A stretch of DNA of 64,000 bases from Catenibacillus scindens (GCF_014202115.1 NZ_JACHFW010000016.1:1-64000), one strand, 5' to 3'. Counted from the first letter of the stretch, positions 43,257-52,961 are shown. Notes: generated by a model from the sequence alone, not told the origin. Translations and numbers: made by a program.

Positions 43257-43284
43257 CAAAAAGGCAGGGCCGCTACCCTGCCTT
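43257..43284 (-). terminator. Terminator of catalase
   Basis: Minus-strand stem AAGGCAGGG / CCCTGCCTT (43284-43261) followed by TTTT, 18 bases after the catalase stop. Confidence 0.85.
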
Positions 43285-43301
43285 TTATAGTAAACGACAA
43301 A

Positions 43302-44891
43302 TTATCTGCCTTTAAACTCTCTCATATACCGCTCCCGCGTCATTCCGGGACACTGGCGGCGCCGGGCCGGCTGCCGGGATAGTTGAGGGGATGTGGAAGG
43401 GGCAGCCGACGCCTGCTCTAAAGGCGCCGCCGCATTTACACTACTTTCCTGCATCCCGTTTTGGAGATATTTTTTTACAGCCATACACAGCTCATGGCTG
43501 ATATTTTCCAGCAATTCCAAGGAGCGCATAAGCACCGGCCGGCACACCTTTGACAGATCGTTGGCCATGGCCTCAGCCATCCGGTCCTGTTCCTCTTTTC
43601 CTAAAGACATATACCGGGCTGTAGCCTGGGAAAAATCATCGGTCTTTTCAATAGGGCTGCGAACCGCGTATCCTGTATAGCACGGCCCGTGTCCCATAAG
43701 CGGCACGGCCTCCCGTGGACAATTGTTATCCAGAGAGTTGGGTTTATAATTGACATCCCCTGTTGGGACAAAACAGTTCATTGACCCGTCGCTCATGTTG
43801 TTGTTCACCGGCACGATGGGACGGTTCACCGGGAGCTGGGCATAGTTGGTCCCCACCCGGTACCTCTGGGTATCCCGGTAGGAGAAGATACGTCCCTGGA
43901 GCATTTTATCTGCGGAGAACTCAATACCCGGCACAATGTTGGCCGGGGCAAAGGCCGCCTGCTCGATCTGTGCGAAAAAGTTTTCCGGATTTTTATTGAG
44001 GATGAGCATCCCCACCTTTATAAGCGGGAACCGGTCTTCGGGCCATGTCTTTGTATCATCTAAAGGATCAAAGTCAAGGGCGGCCGCCTCATCCGGATCC
44101 ATGATCTGCACACAGAACTCATATTTTACAGGGCGTCCCTCCTCTATGTCTTTCCACAGTGTCCTGGCGGCAATATCCGGATCCTCCCCGGCCAGCCGGG
44201 ACGCCTCAAACCGGTCCACCACCTCTTTCTCATCCTGACATAGAAAGTGATATTTAACAAAATGCCGTTTTCCTTCTTTATTGCGCCACACAAAAGTGTT
44301 GACACCAAATCCGTCCATCTTTCTGAAATTTTTAACAATTCCCCGGTCACTGTACAGCCATGTGAGCTGATGAGCGCATTCAGGCATGAGGGAGTAAAAA
44401 TCCCACACCCGCTGCGGGTCGGGGAGGTTTGACTTTGGCGAAGGTTTTTGGGAATGGATAAAATCGGGAAAACTCATGGCGTCCCGAATAAAAAATACAG
44501 GGAAACTCAGGCCCACAACATCATAGTTGCCTTCACAGGTATAAAAACGGACTGCAAAGCCTCTAGGATCCCGGACCGTGTCCGCTGACCCCCGGTTGCC
44601 GATTACCGTTGAAAAACGGATGAGTATTTTTGTCCTCTGAGCCGGATTTTTGAGAAAATCCGCGCATGTATATGCCTCCATAGACTGATACAGGTGAAAG
44701 ACACCGAAAGCGCCGCAGCCCTTGGCGTGAACCACCCGCTCCGGAATCCTCTCCCGGTCAAAATGGGCCATTTTTTCCACAAAATCCACATCTTCAAAAA
44801 GCATGGGGCCGTTTGGACCGACAGTAAGTGAGTTGGCCGTATTATAGACCGGCGCCCCAAAACCTGTAGTCAGTTTTTCACATTTTCCCAC
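43302..44891 (-). CDS. Heme catalase with an altered distal pocket
   Basis: 529 residues from a GTG at 44891 (AAGGAG seven bases upstream); the earlier ATG overlaps the ribosome site. It is a typical clade-type catalase in most motifs: distal His55 in VVHAKGCGAFG, proximal Tyr338 in GRIFSYRDTQRYR. The distal asparagine, normally in VGNNTPVFF, is replaced by Leu128-Ser129 in DVVGLSFPVFF, so catalytic efficiency or a different activity must be considered. A proline/alanine-rich basic tail (about 485-529) is added at the C-terminus. Peroxide removal in an anaerobe is the expected role. Heme may come from the neighbouring porphyrin genes only if later heme genes exist elsewhere. Confidence 0.88.
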   Translation of the reverse strand: MGKCEKLTTGFGAPVYNTANSLTVGPNGPMLFEDVDFVEKMAHFDRERIPERVVHAKGCGAFGVFHLYQSMEAYTCADFLKNPAQRTKILIRFSTVIGNRGSADTVRDPRGFAVRFYTCEGNYDVVGLSFPVFFIRDAMSFPDFIHSQKPSPKSNLPDPQRVWDFYSLMPECAHQLTWLYSDRGIVKNFRKMDGFGVNTFVWRNKEGKRHFVKYHFLCQDEKEVVDRFEASRLAGEDPDIAARTLWKDIEEGRPVKYEFCVQIMDPDEAAALDFDPLDDTKTWPEDRFPLIKVGMLILNKNPENFFAQIEQAAFAPANIVPGIEFSADKMLQGRIFSYRDTQRYRVGTNYAQLPVNRPIVPVNNNMSDGSMNCFVPTGDVNYKPNSLDNNCPREAVPLMGHGPCYTGYAVRSPIEKTDDFSQATARYMSLGKEEQDRMAEAMANDLSKVCRPVLMRSLELLENISHELCMAVKKYLQNGMQESSVNAAAPLEQASAAPSTSPQLSRQPARRRQCPGMTRERYMREFKGR

Positions 44892-44978
44892 AAAAAAACT
44901 CCTTTTATACATAAAGATCCTGGGATACTATATGCGCAAAAAGAGTTTTTTGTTCTAAAGAGTAACAGTTACAGTTTG

Positions 44979-45314
44979 TCAGACATATTCAAAATGTTTT
45001 AAAAATCCCATACCTAACGGGTGTGGACCGGTATGGACGCCGATGGTGGCGCCGATCTGGTAGATCTCCATATCTGTAATGCAGCAGTAGGACTGCATGG
45101 AGGCCACAAGCTGATTTTTAAAGGACACACACTCGTCGTAATCGTAGCCATAGCCGGAGGCAAACTGATATTCATCAGCCCGCTCTCCGGAATCTCTGAA
45201 AAAGTTCCGGGCCAGATCAATGATCCGGTCAAAGGCTTTTTTCCGACTGCGGGTCAGGCCTTCCGGGTAAATCCCCCATTCTTTATTTCTCCCTGCTTTA
45301 ATTAAAATAGACAA
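44979..45314 (-). pseudogene. DegV-like C-terminal fragment
   Basis: About 111 codons resembling the C-terminal third of DegV-family fatty-acid-binding proteins, including 'RSRKKAFDRIIDLARNFF' and the final 'IYQIGATIGVHTGPHPLGMGFL', which matches the DegV 'IGAHTGPGxLGxGF' ending. The N-terminal domain is absent. The frame starts with TTG inside the end of the upstream CobW gene and has only a weak ribosome site. It is either a truncated remnant or a small coupled gene; I favour a remnant. Confidence 0.5.
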
Positions 45315-46239
45315 GTTCTTCTTCCGGCTTTGGCGCGGACACCGCGTGCTTTAAATACAGTACCGGTCCCTCTCCGTGATATGCCGGAAAGTATTCATAG
45401 CGCACTTTGGCCGTCACATCCACCCAGTGATTATTTTTCAGAGCCGCCTCATGGGTTGTCCGGCACACAAAACCGATAAAACGGATATCATCAGCGCAAC
45501 AGGTCATGGCATGGCGCCCCGGAACGAAATATCCATCAGGCAGATCCTGGCTCTTATAGATCTTTCCCTTAAACTCCACAACTTTGCCGTCATATTTCTC
45601 TTTATGATCGAGAGCGTCAATATACCACAGGCCATAATCCTCGTCATCAATCCTGATCACATCTGCGTTGACGTCAAAGGGCATCTCATCCACAGTCAGG
45701 GGGATCATCTCCCCATTTTCATTTTCAAAGATCACCTGGGCCCGCCGGTTTACCGCCTTAATGCTGCGGCGGTAACTGTTTAATGGCATACTGGGGTCGC
45801 ACCGGTTAAAGATTACCAGCTCGGATCTTGAAAAAATGTCCATCATCAGCGAACGCATATTGTTGATATACATATCAAATGTGGAACCGTCCACGCAGGT
45901 GACTACCTGATTAAAGAACCACCCCTGGGGCAGCTCCATGTTAAACAGGTCATCGGCTTTCCACATACCGTTATATTCAATAAAAATACACTCCGGCGCA
46001 TACTTGCGGGCACATTCTTTAAGAAAATCCGAAGTAAATTCTTCCTGGGAATCTACAGAAACAACATCAATGTTCATCTCGGCTAGAGCCCGCTCATCAT
46101 ACTCGGCCTCGCCTTCCTCACACATGATAATCAATGTTTTATCTTCCTCGGAAAATCCTTCTTCCTCAAGGATCTGGGAGAGGAAGGTTGTTTTCCCCGC
46201 ATCAAGAAACCCGGTGACAACAAAAACAGGCATTTTCAT
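45298..46239 (-). CDS. CobW/COG0523-type GTPase (no His-rich region)
   Basis: 313 residues from the ATG at 46239, placed seven bases after AAGGATGTG. Walker A GFLDAGKTT at 10-18, then 'MCEEGEAEYDERAL' where other CobW proteins have CxCC, and 'VIFNRCDPSMPLNSYRR' (NKxD-like). The C-terminal domain ('GKVVEFKGKIYKSQDLPDGYFVPGRHAMTCC') resembles the TIGR03943-like partner domain. COG0523 proteins are metal chaperones. It follows the His-rich CobW gene by 45 bases and is probably its partner, as paired CobW genes often are. Confidence 0.85.
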   Translation of the reverse strand: MKMPVFVVTGFLDAGKTTFLSQILEEEGFSEEDKTLIIMCEEGEAEYDERALAEMNIDVVSVDSQEEFTSDFLKECARKYAPECIFIEYNGMWKADDLFNMELPQGWFFNQVVTCVDGSTFDMYINNMRSLMMDIFSRSELVIFNRCDPSMPLNSYRRSIKAVNRRAQVIFENENGEMIPLTVDEMPFDVNADVIRIDDEDYGLWYIDALDHKEKYDGKVVEFKGKIYKSQDLPDGYFVPGRHAMTCCADDIRFIGFVCRTTHEAALKNNHWVDVTAKVRYEYFPAYHGEGPVLYLKHAVSAPKPEEELVYFN

Positions 46240-46283
46240 ATTGCTACACATCCTTTATCTTACTTTTATCGCCACTCATCTCA

Positions 46284-47390
46284 TCAGACATGGAACAGTT
46301 CTTTTAAAGCTTCCTCCCGTATCTTTGACCCGATGACGCAGATCTGTCCCGTATATTCCGGCGCTCCGTCTCTGATCTCATATTCCCCTGGAACAAGATC
46401 AAAATAAATCCAGGAATTGCCTTCCCCGTAAACCATGCCTTTGGCCCGGAGTACGGTTCCGTAATTTTCTGACTCAGACAGTTCTCTGAGAATACTCTCC
46501 ATCTCATCTTTTGTATAGCGGTGAGGCGTCTGTACCCCCCAGCTTGTGAACACCTCATCGGCGTGGTGATGGCCTTCATGACCGTGGTGGTGATGATCAT
46601 GGTCGTGATGATCATGGTCGTGATGTTCGTGATCATGGTGGTCGTGGTGGTCGTGGTCATGGTCGTGATGTTTGTGATCATGGTGGTCGTGGTCATGGTC
46701 GTGATGATCATGATCGCAATGTTCTCCATGTTCATGGACATGACCGCAGTCCGGGCACACTCTTGCAGCTTCTAAAAGTTCTTCCTCCAGGGAATGCTTC
46801 TGCTCCATAGCGTCTAAGATCTGCTTCCCGTCAAGGTCATCCCAGGGTGTGGTGATCAGGGCAGCCTTATCGTTGTGCTGGCGGATGAGATCCACACACT
46901 CTTCCAGTTTTTCCTGGGTCACATTCTGTGTGCGGCTTAAAATAATCGTCTTTGCGTACTCGATCTGGTTTACGAAAAATTCTCCGAAGTTTTTCATAAA
47001 TACCCGGCATTTTTTCGCGTCCACCACAGCGGTAAAACTGTTCATCTCAAGACCTGCCTCATCGGCCACATTCTGAACCGCCTTGATTACATCGGACAGT
47101 TTTCCCACACCGGAGGGTTCAATGAGAATACGGTCAGGATGATATTTGTCCACAACCTCTCTTAAAGCTGTCCCAAAATCTCCCACAAGGGAACAGCAGA
47201 TACATCCGGAGTTCATCTCTGTGATCTGTATGCCCGCTTCCTTTAAAAATCCGCCGTCAATGCCGATCTCACCAAACTCATTTTCAATGAGAACCACCTG
47301 TTCCCCCGGCAAAGCCTCTTTGAGGAGCTTCTTAATAAGTGTTGTCTTTCCGGCTCCAAGGAAACCGGATATAATATCAATCTTTGCCAT
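46284..47390 (-). CDS. CobW/COG0523-type GTPase with a 60-residue His-rich region
   Basis: 368 residues. Walker A GFLGAGKTT at 9-17 and the metal motif GCICC at 62-66. Residues 217-276 are almost entirely His and Asp in HDHDHH and HDHEHH-type units, encoded by an array of CATGATCATGGTCGTG-like DNA repeats (46563-46742). A CobW_C domain follows. It binds and delivers a divalent metal: cobalt for the adjacent corrinoid genes, or nickel for urease, or zinc; sequence alone does not decide. It lies directly downstream of cbiC. Confidence 0.9.
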   Translation of the reverse strand: MAKIDIISGFLGAGKTTLIKKLLKEALPGEQVVLIENEFGEIGIDGGFLKEAGIQITEMNSGCICCSLVGDFGTALREVVDKYHPDRILIEPSGVGKLSDVIKAVQNVADEAGLEMNSFTAVVDAKKCRVFMKNFGEFFVNQIEYAKTIILSRTQNVTQEKLEECVDLIRQHNDKAALITTPWDDLDGKQILDAMEQKHSLEEELLEAARVCPDCGHVHEHGEHCDHDHHDHDHDHHDHKHHDHDHDHHDHHDHEHHDHDHHDHDHHHHGHEGHHHADEVFTSWGVQTPHRYTKDEMESILRELSESENYGTVLRAKGMVYGEGNSWIYFDLVPGEYEIRDGAPEYTGQICVIGSKIREEALKELFHV

Positions 47391-47453
47391 TTTTATCTTC
47401 CTTCCTTCGATTTATGACCTTTTAACTCTGGTGCCATAACATATTATTATAAT

Positions 47454-48098
47454 CTATTTGCACTGATAAATCAATGCATTGCAAATGGCCGCCGCGATAT
47501 TGCTTCCCCCTTTTCGTCCCCTGGCCACAATACAGGGTACGCCGCAGGAGCAGATCAGCTCTTTGGATTCTACTACATTTACAAAACCTACGGGAACGCC
47601 AATAATCAGATCCGGGCGGACATCTCCCTCTTTGATCAGTTCGTAAAGACGGATCAGGGCTGTGGGGGCATTACCGACAGCAAAAATCTTTCTTCCGGGA
47701 ATCCTGGCCCCCTGTTCCATACACACCGCTGACCGGGTAATCTGCCTCTCCCTGGCTATCTCTGCCACTTTAGGATCATCCATAAAAGAACACACCTGGC
47801 CGCCAAAGGCGCCAAGCCGCTTTTTGTTAATTCCTGCCGCCGCCATTTTCGTGTCAGTGATCACTGAGGCACCGCCTTTAATGGCCTCCAGGGCGATCCT
47901 GACCGCATCTTCTGAAAAATAAAGATTTTTGGCGTAATCAAAATCTGCGGAGGTATGGATACATCTTCGGACAACAAGAAATTCCTCCTCTGTCCAGGAA
48001 TCATCCATAAGTCCCATATTTTCAAGCTCTCCGGTAATAATGGACATGCTTCTGGCCTCGATTTCATCGGGCTTTACATATTTAATCTCTTCCAGCAT
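47454..48098 (-). CDS. cbiC: Cobalt-precorrin-8 methylmutase
   Basis: 214 residues, CbiC/CobH family, which moves the C11 methyl group to C12 to form cobyrinate. The catalytic His48 is in CIHTSADFDY. 'TDTKMAAAGI' and 'GNAPTALIRL' with 'IGVPVGFVNVVESKE' are family motifs. It is the last clear cobalamin-synthesis gene of the operon in this window. Confidence 0.95.
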   Translation of the reverse strand: MLEEIKYVKPDEIEARSMSIITGELENMGLMDDSWTEEEFLVVRRCIHTSADFDYAKNLYFSEDAVRIALEAIKGGASVITDTKMAAAGINKKRLGAFGGQVCSFMDDPKVAEIARERQITRSAVCMEQGARIPGRKIFAVGNAPTALIRLYELIKEGDVRPDLIIGVPVGFVNVVESKELICSCGVPCIVARGRKGGSNIAAAICNALIYQCK

Positions 48099-48112
48099 AA
48101 ATAAACTCCCTT

Positions 48113-48640
48113 TTAAAACTCAATCCCCCTGCGGGCCGGCAGTTTGCTGTCAAAAGGATGCTTCTCTTTGGTAATCTTTGACACATAATCGGCCATTTCA
48201 AGGAGCCTGGGCGAAGGATCATACCCGGTCATAATAACTTCCACCCCGTCCGGACGGCGTTCAAGAAAGTCTGTGACCAGCTTTTCCTCAATAAGCTCAA
48301 GGCGGATCATATGGAGAAGTTCGTCTAAAAACACCATCTGATAGCCGCCTTCACAGGTCATTTTCACAATCTTCTTAAAAGCCTGTGTATAATAAATTCT
48401 GGCCTGATCCAGTTCCTCCGGTGTCATATTAAAAGTAAATTTCACTTTCTCCATACCTTCCAGCAGAGTGACTTGAGGAAGCTGCTTTAATATCTTCCGC
48501 TCACTGGACGTGCTGTCTTTTAAAAACTGATAAACAAGCACTTTCCATCCGGCCCCTGCGGCGCGGACGCACAATCCCACGCCGCATGTAGTTTTACCTT
48601 TGCCATTGCCATAATAAATGTGTACGCATCCTTTATTCAT
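48113..48640 (-). CDS. cobO: Cob(I)yrinic acid a,c-diamide adenosyltransferase
   Basis: 175 residues from the ATG at 48640 (AAGGG about nine bases upstream), which overlaps the cbiP stop by eight bases. The 37-codon upstream extension is inside cbiP in another frame. Walker A GNGKGKTT at 11-18 and '[11 protein letters not shown]' mark the BtuR/CobA/CobO family that adenosylates corrinoids. Confidence 0.95.
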   Translation of the reverse strand: MNKGCVHIYYGNGKGKTTCGVGLCVRAAGAGWKVLVYQFLKDSTSSERKILKQLPQVTLLEGMEKVKFTFNMTPEELDQARIYYTQAFKKIVKMTCEGGYQMVFLDELLHMIRLELIEEKLVTDFLERRPDGVEVIMTGYDPSPRLLEMADYVSKITKEKHPFDSKLPARRGIEF

Positions 48641-50135
48641 CGCCAACGCCCTTTTCAAGAATCTCATAAACTTTTTCCATATCCAGTGACTTGCGAAGAA
48701 GATCCGCCAGCCGGTCATACTGCTGGTTTTTATATGTCTCTTCATCCACAAGCACTCCGGCGGCGATCCCTTTGGCCTCCATCAGGCGCCGGGTAAGTGC
48801 CCCTGCAATCGCTGGATCATCAAACAGACCATGGAGATAGGAACCAAAGACGGAAAAATCCTCCCGGGCCAGTCCGTCGGTGCGGCCGTCTTCCAGAAAA
48901 ATCATGGGCTGACAGCCGCCAAGGTTTTTAGTGATCCCCATATGAATCTCATAACCTTCCACAGCAAGGCCCGACAGTTCCGAAAAAATCCCTTCTGACC
49001 GGACGATACGCCCCTTAATCCTTGTCCGGGTCTTTACCTTTTCAAACACTGTTTTTGTGTTTAAAAGGCCCATGCCCCGCATACAGCCGCCGTTTTCCAC
49101 GCCAAAAGGATCGCTCAGCTCCTGCCCAAGCATCTGAAAACCGCCGCAGATCCCCACCACAGGGGTACCCGCCTCGTGACAGCGCAAAATAGCTCCCTCC
49201 AGGCCGCTCTGTCTCAGCCATGCCAGATCCCCCATAGTGTTTTTTGTACCGGGGATAAAAATAAGATCGGGAGTTTTAAGCTGACTCTGATAAGTCACAT
49301 AGCGCAAAGACACGCCCTTCATCCGCTCAAACACGGAAAAATCTGTAAAGTTTGAAATGTGGGGAAGGCGGATCACCGCCACATCCAGCCCCTGGCCGAT
49401 ACCGGTCTGTTCTAAACGCTCTGAAAGACTGTCCTCATCGTCAATATCAATATGCTCCATAGGCACCACGCCGATCACCGGCTTGTGTACCTTATCCTCG
49501 ATTTGTTTTAATCCGGGCCGCAAAATATCCACATCGCCCCGGAATTTATTAATGATCATCCCTTTAATAAGGTCACGCTCATCTTCATCTAAAAGCATGA
49601 CTGTCCCATAGAGGGCAGCAAAAACGCCGCCCCGGTCAATATCTCCCACTAAAAGTACCGGGGCTTTGGCCATTTTTGCCATACCCATGTTGACAATATC
49701 GTCATCTTTGAGATTAATCTCCGCCGGGCTTCCCGCCCCCTCTATGACAATAATATCATAGTCCGCAAAAAGCCGGCGATAGGAGGCCATCACTTCGGGG
49801 ATCAGCGCCTTTTTGTTTGCGTAATAATCCGTTGCTTTCATATTCCCCATCACTTCCCCGTGGACGATAACCTGGGAGCCGGTCTGGCTTGTAGGCTTTA
49901 ACAAAATGGGATTCATGTCGCTGACCGGTTCAATGCCGCATGCCTGGGCCTGCATAGCCTGTGCCCGGCCAATTTCCAGTCCCTCCTTTGTAATGTAGGA
50001 GTTGAGGGCCATATTCTGGGATTTAAAAGGGGCCACTTTATACCCATCCTGGGCAAAAATCCGGCAAAGTCCGGCGGTAATAAAACTTTTGCCTGAATTG
50101 GACATAGTCCCCTGAATCATGATCGCTTTAGCCAC
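48633..50135 (-). CDS. cbiP: Cobyric acid synthase
   Basis: 500 residues. CbiP/CobQ amidates four carboxylates of adenosylcobyrinate a,c-diamide using glutamine. The N-terminal dethiobiotin-synthetase-like fold is '[18 protein letters not shown]' with '[14 protein letters not shown]'. The C-terminal class I glutamine amidotransferase has '[13 protein letters not shown]' with the nucleophilic Cys. It overlaps cobO at its end. Confidence 0.97.
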   Translation of the reverse strand: MAKAIMIQGTMSNSGKSFITAGLCRIFAQDGYKVAPFKSQNMALNSYITKEGLEIGRAQAMQAQACGIEPVSDMNPILLKPTSQTGSQVIVHGEVMGNMKATDYYANKKALIPEVMASYRRLFADYDIIVIEGAGSPAEINLKDDDIVNMGMAKMAKAPVLLVGDIDRGGVFAALYGTVMLLDEDERDLIKGMIINKFRGDVDILRPGLKQIEDKVHKPVIGVVPMEHIDIDDEDSLSERLEQTGIGQGLDVAVIRLPHISNFTDFSVFERMKGVSLRYVTYQSQLKTPDLIFIPGTKNTMGDLAWLRQSGLEGAILRCHEAGTPVVGICGGFQMLGQELSDPFGVENGGCMRGMGLLNTKTVFEKVKTRTRIKGRIVRSEGIFSELSGLAVEGYEIHMGITKNLGGCQPMIFLEDGRTDGLAREDFSVFGSYLHGLFDDPAIAGALTRRLMEAKGIAAGVLVDEETYKNQQYDRLADLLRKSLDMEKVYEILEKGVGDE

Positions 50136-50148
50136 ACTCTCCCCTCCT

Positions 50149-50904
50149 TTACAGGTCGATCCCCAGCTCTACAGGGCAGTGGTCTGAGCCATAAATATAG
50201 CTTAAAATTTCGCTGTTTAAAAGCCTCGGTCTGAGACTTTCAGACACAAGGAAATAGTCGATGCGCCATCCCGCGTTATTTTTCCGGGCGTTAAAACGGT
50301 AAGACCACCAGGAATAAGCCCCTGTTTTGTCCGGATGGAAAAAGCGGAAAGTATCAATGAATCCATCATCTAAAAGATCTCTGATTTTTCCCCTCTCCTG
50401 ATCGGAAAAGCCTGCGTTGCCCCGGTTGGTTTTTGGATTCTTCAGGTCGATTTCTTCCTTTGCCACATTCAGGTCTCCACAAAGAATCACAGGCTTGTTT
50501 TCTTCCAGCTTTTTAAGGTAAGCGTGAAAATCATCTTCCCACTGCATCCGGTAATCAATGCGTGCAAGCTGATCCTGAGCGTTTGGAGTATAAACATTGA
50601 CAAGAATAAAATTTTCAAATTCCAAAGTGATCAGCCTTCCTTCCTGGTCGTGGGCGTCAATCCCCATGCCGTAGCTGACCTTTAACGGGCGGCGGCGGGT
50701 AAACACCGCCGTGCCGGAATAGCCTTTGCGGACAGCGTAATTCCAGTACTGCTCATATCCCGGAAAATCAATCTCGATCTGACCAGCCACTAATTTTGTC
50801 TCCTGTATACAGAAAATATCCGCGTCCAGCTCTTTAAATATTTCAGAAAATCCTTTTCCAACAATGGCTCTAAAGCCGTTAACATTCCATGATATTAATT
50901 TCAT
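50149..50904 (-). CDS. xth: Exodeoxyribonuclease III (AP endonuclease)
   Basis: 251 residues, EEP nuclease fold: '[12 protein letters not shown]', 'IFCIQETKL', 'LCGDLNVA', 'WRIDYFLVS' and 'SDHCPVEL' supply the metal and catalytic residues. It repairs abasic sites and removes 3' blocks. It is located inside the cobalamin operon, overlapping cobD's stop by four bases (ATGA) and ending 13 bases before cbiP. Nothing suggests a role in corrin synthesis. Confidence 0.95.
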   Translation of the reverse strand: MKLISWNVNGFRAIVGKGFSEIFKELDADIFCIQETKLVAGQIEIDFPGYEQYWNYAVRKGYSGTAVFTRRRPLKVSYGMGIDAHDQEGRLITLEFENFILVNVYTPNAQDQLARIDYRMQWEDDFHAYLKKLEENKPVILCGDLNVAKEEIDLKNPKTNRGNAGFSDQERGKIRDLLDDGFIDTFRFFHPDKTGAYSWWSYRFNARKNNAGWRIDYFLVSESLRPRLLNSEILSYIYGSDHCPVELGIDL

Positions 50905-51992
50905 TCGGTAACACCTCTCATTTTGGTCACATTATCCAATGCATGGACAAACTTTTCATTATCTTCATGGCGGTTCACTGCCGCCCGGTAAAAGCTGTGG
51001 TCCAGCCCCCGGTAATTAAAACACCTGCGGATCACGATACCCTCTTTAAGAAAACGGTCATAGAGATCTTTGGGCTCTTTCACTTGAAAAAGAATATAGT
51101 TGGCCGCGCTGTCCCAGAAAGTGATCTTTCTTTCTTTCAGGGCGCCGCACAGATATTGGCGCTCTTTCTGAACATACTCTCTCACCTTTCCTGGATGATC
51201 CCTCAGCTTTAAAGCCGCGATTCCCGCTGCGGCGGCCAGTGTGTTCACCGGCCAGGCAGGTCCTGCTTTCCCTGCCCGGCCTATAAGGCCCTCATCGCCG
51301 CCAAGGCCATAGCCTAAACGCAGCCCGGCCATACCATACATTTTCGTAAATGATTTTAATACAAGGATGTGTTGATTTTGTGACAACAGGGGGATAAGGC
51401 TGAAATCTTTTTCACCGGGACAAAAATCAAGAAAACATTCGTCGGCCGCCAAAATCGTCCCTGTCTCCCTGGTCTTTTTAACAATCTTTCCTATAACCCC
51501 CGGATCTGTAAGAAGGCCGGTGGGATTATTGGGATTACAAAGAAACATCATATCCAGCCCGGAATGGATGTGGCCGAGAATATCCTCCCTGACAGACAGA
51601 GTATGATCACATCTGTAAAATTCCAACTGGCAGCCCACTGGTCTTAGCGCCTCCTCATACTCCCCGAAAGTTGGACAGCAGACCAGGGCACGGCGGGGTT
51701 TTATGGCGGCCACAAGACGAAAGATCACATCCGCGGCCCCGTTGCCGCAAAGGATCATCCCCGGCCCCACATTGACGCCGTAATATTCCCGGATATATCC
51801 GGCGATGGCCACCTTTAACTGACGGCACTCCGGATCCGGATAACAGATGGCCTGATCCACACTGGCGATTACCGCCTGGCGCACCCCCTCCGGCATACCC
51901 AGGGGACTTATATTAGCGCTGAAATCTGTCAGTCTGCCTTTCATTTCCGGATATTTTTCAAAAATAGCGTAAAGATCTCCTCCGTGGGTCAT
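50901..51992 (-). CDS. cobD: L-threonine-O-3-phosphate decarboxylase
   Basis: 363 residues, PLP-dependent aminotransferase fold. It makes (R)-1-amino-2-propanol phosphate, the arm attached by CbiB. The substrate motif NPNNPTG is at 153-159, Asp184 in AADE contacts the cofactor, and Lys217 in SFTKMYGMAG is the PLP lysine. Its N-terminus 'HGGDLYAIFEKYP' is typical of CobD. It overlaps the exonuclease gene. Confidence 0.95.
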   Translation of the reverse strand: MTHGGDLYAIFEKYPEMKGRLTDFSANISPLGMPEGVRQAVIASVDQAICYPDPECRQLKVAIAGYIREYYGVNVGPGMILCGNGAADVIFRLVAAIKPRRALVCCPTFGEYEEALRPVGCQLEFYRCDHTLSVREDILGHIHSGLDMMFLCNPNNPTGLLTDPGVIGKIVKKTRETGTILAADECFLDFCPGEKDFSLIPLLSQNQHILVLKSFTKMYGMAGLRLGYGLGGDEGLIGRAGKAGPAWPVNTLAAAAGIAALKLRDHPGKVREYVQKERQYLCGALKERKITFWDSAANYILFQVKEPKDLYDRFLKEGIVIRRCFNYRGLDHSFYRAAVNRHEDNEKFVHALDNVTKMRGVTE

Positions 51993-52004
51993 TTTCCCTG
52001 CTCC

Positions 52005-52961
52005 TTAGTTCATAATAATAAATTTTCCGAAATTCAGTATAAATACCGCTAAAAAAGAGGTACACATCATCAGCAGGCAGGCGTCCTGGATGTGGGCCGG
52101 TTCAGGCTCCCGCTCCCCATCGCCGATGGTGGGCTTAACTACCGGTTTGCCAAAATAATCGTGGGTTCCCCCAAGACACAGGCCAAGAGCCCCGGCGCAG
52201 GCGCTCTCCGTCTGGGCGCTGTTTGGGCTTAAATGGCGGTTCCGGTCTCTGAAAAAGATGCGGGCCGCCCCCCGCCCGCTGTATCCGCACAGTGCCGCGG
52301 CAACGATCATCAGCACGCCGGCAATGCGGGCCGGGATGAAATTGGCCGCGTCGTCCAGCCGCGCGGGGATTCTCCCGAAAAAGAAATACTGTTTATTTTT
52401 ATAGCCGGTCATAGAATCCATAGTGTTGATAGCTTTGTAGGCAAAGCCTAACGGGGCGCCGCCGATGGCGATAAAAATAAGAGGAGCGATAACCCCGTCG
52501 GTAGTATTTTCCGCCACTGTTTCCACAGTGGCCTTAATGATCTCCCCCTCATCCAGTTGTTTCGTATCCCGCCCCACCAGGTAGGACAAAAGCTTTCTGG
52601 ACTTTTTTATATCCCCTTTTTTCAGGGCGGCCATCACTTTCCTTGCCTCTGTCTGAAGACATCTCCCCGCCAGAATCTCATAAATCCAGAAAGTCTCCAC
52701 GACAAAAGCCAGTCCGGTATGGACTTTTTCACACAGCCATAATATTCCCCAGGGGATAAAAAAGCTCAGAAGAACCACTCCGGCGGCCATAACGCCCCCG
52801 GCAGCCACCTGCCCGCCCCCGGTTTTTGGAAAAAGGCGGCGGGTCATTTTTTCTCCTGCGGCGATCATTTTCCCGATAAGGCGTATGGGATGATAGAGCC
52901 AGGCGGGATCGCCGAAAATCAAATCCAGTATATAGCCTATAGTCAATTTAAAAAATATCAT
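52005..52961 (-). CDS. cbiB: Adenosylcobinamide-phosphate synthase
   Basis: 318 residues with several membrane helices; CbiB attaches aminopropanol phosphate to adenosylcobyric acid. 'DLIFGDPAWLYHPIRLIGKMI' at the N-terminus, 'ETVAENTTDGVIAPLIFIAIGGAPLGFAYKAINTMDSM' and 'SPNSAQTESACAGALGLCLGG' are strong family motifs. It overlaps cbiA by 14 bases. Confidence 0.96.
   Translation of the reverse strand: MIFFKLTIGYILDLIFGDPAWLYHPIRLIGKMIAAGEKMTRRLFPKTGGGQVAAGGVMAAGVVLLSFFIPWGILWLCEKVHTGLAFVVETFWIYEILAGRCLQTEARKVMAALKKGDIKKSRKLLSYLVGRDTKQLDEGEIIKATVETVAENTTDGVIAPLIFIAIGGAPLGFAYKAINTMDSMTGYKNKQYFFFGRIPARLDDAANFIPARIAGVLMIVAAALCGYSGRGAARIFFRDRNRHLSPNSAQTESACAGALGLCLGGTHDYFGKPVVKPTIGDGEREPEPAHIQDACLLMMCTSFLAVFILNFGKFIIMN

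Noticed and set aside
42072-43302. Insertion sequence around the LysR gene
   Set aside because: No transposase and no clear terminal inverted repeats bounding the whole segment; only the short motif recurs.
46521-46775. Plus-strand open frame rich in valine and methionine, and a CRISPR-like look of the DNA
   Set aside because: Both are by-products of the His/Asp codon array in the CobW gene; there are no spacers or unique intervals.
48641-48751. N-terminal extension of cobO
   Set aside because: It lies inside cbiP in another frame; the ATG at 48640 has a ribosome site and the P-loop at the correct distance.
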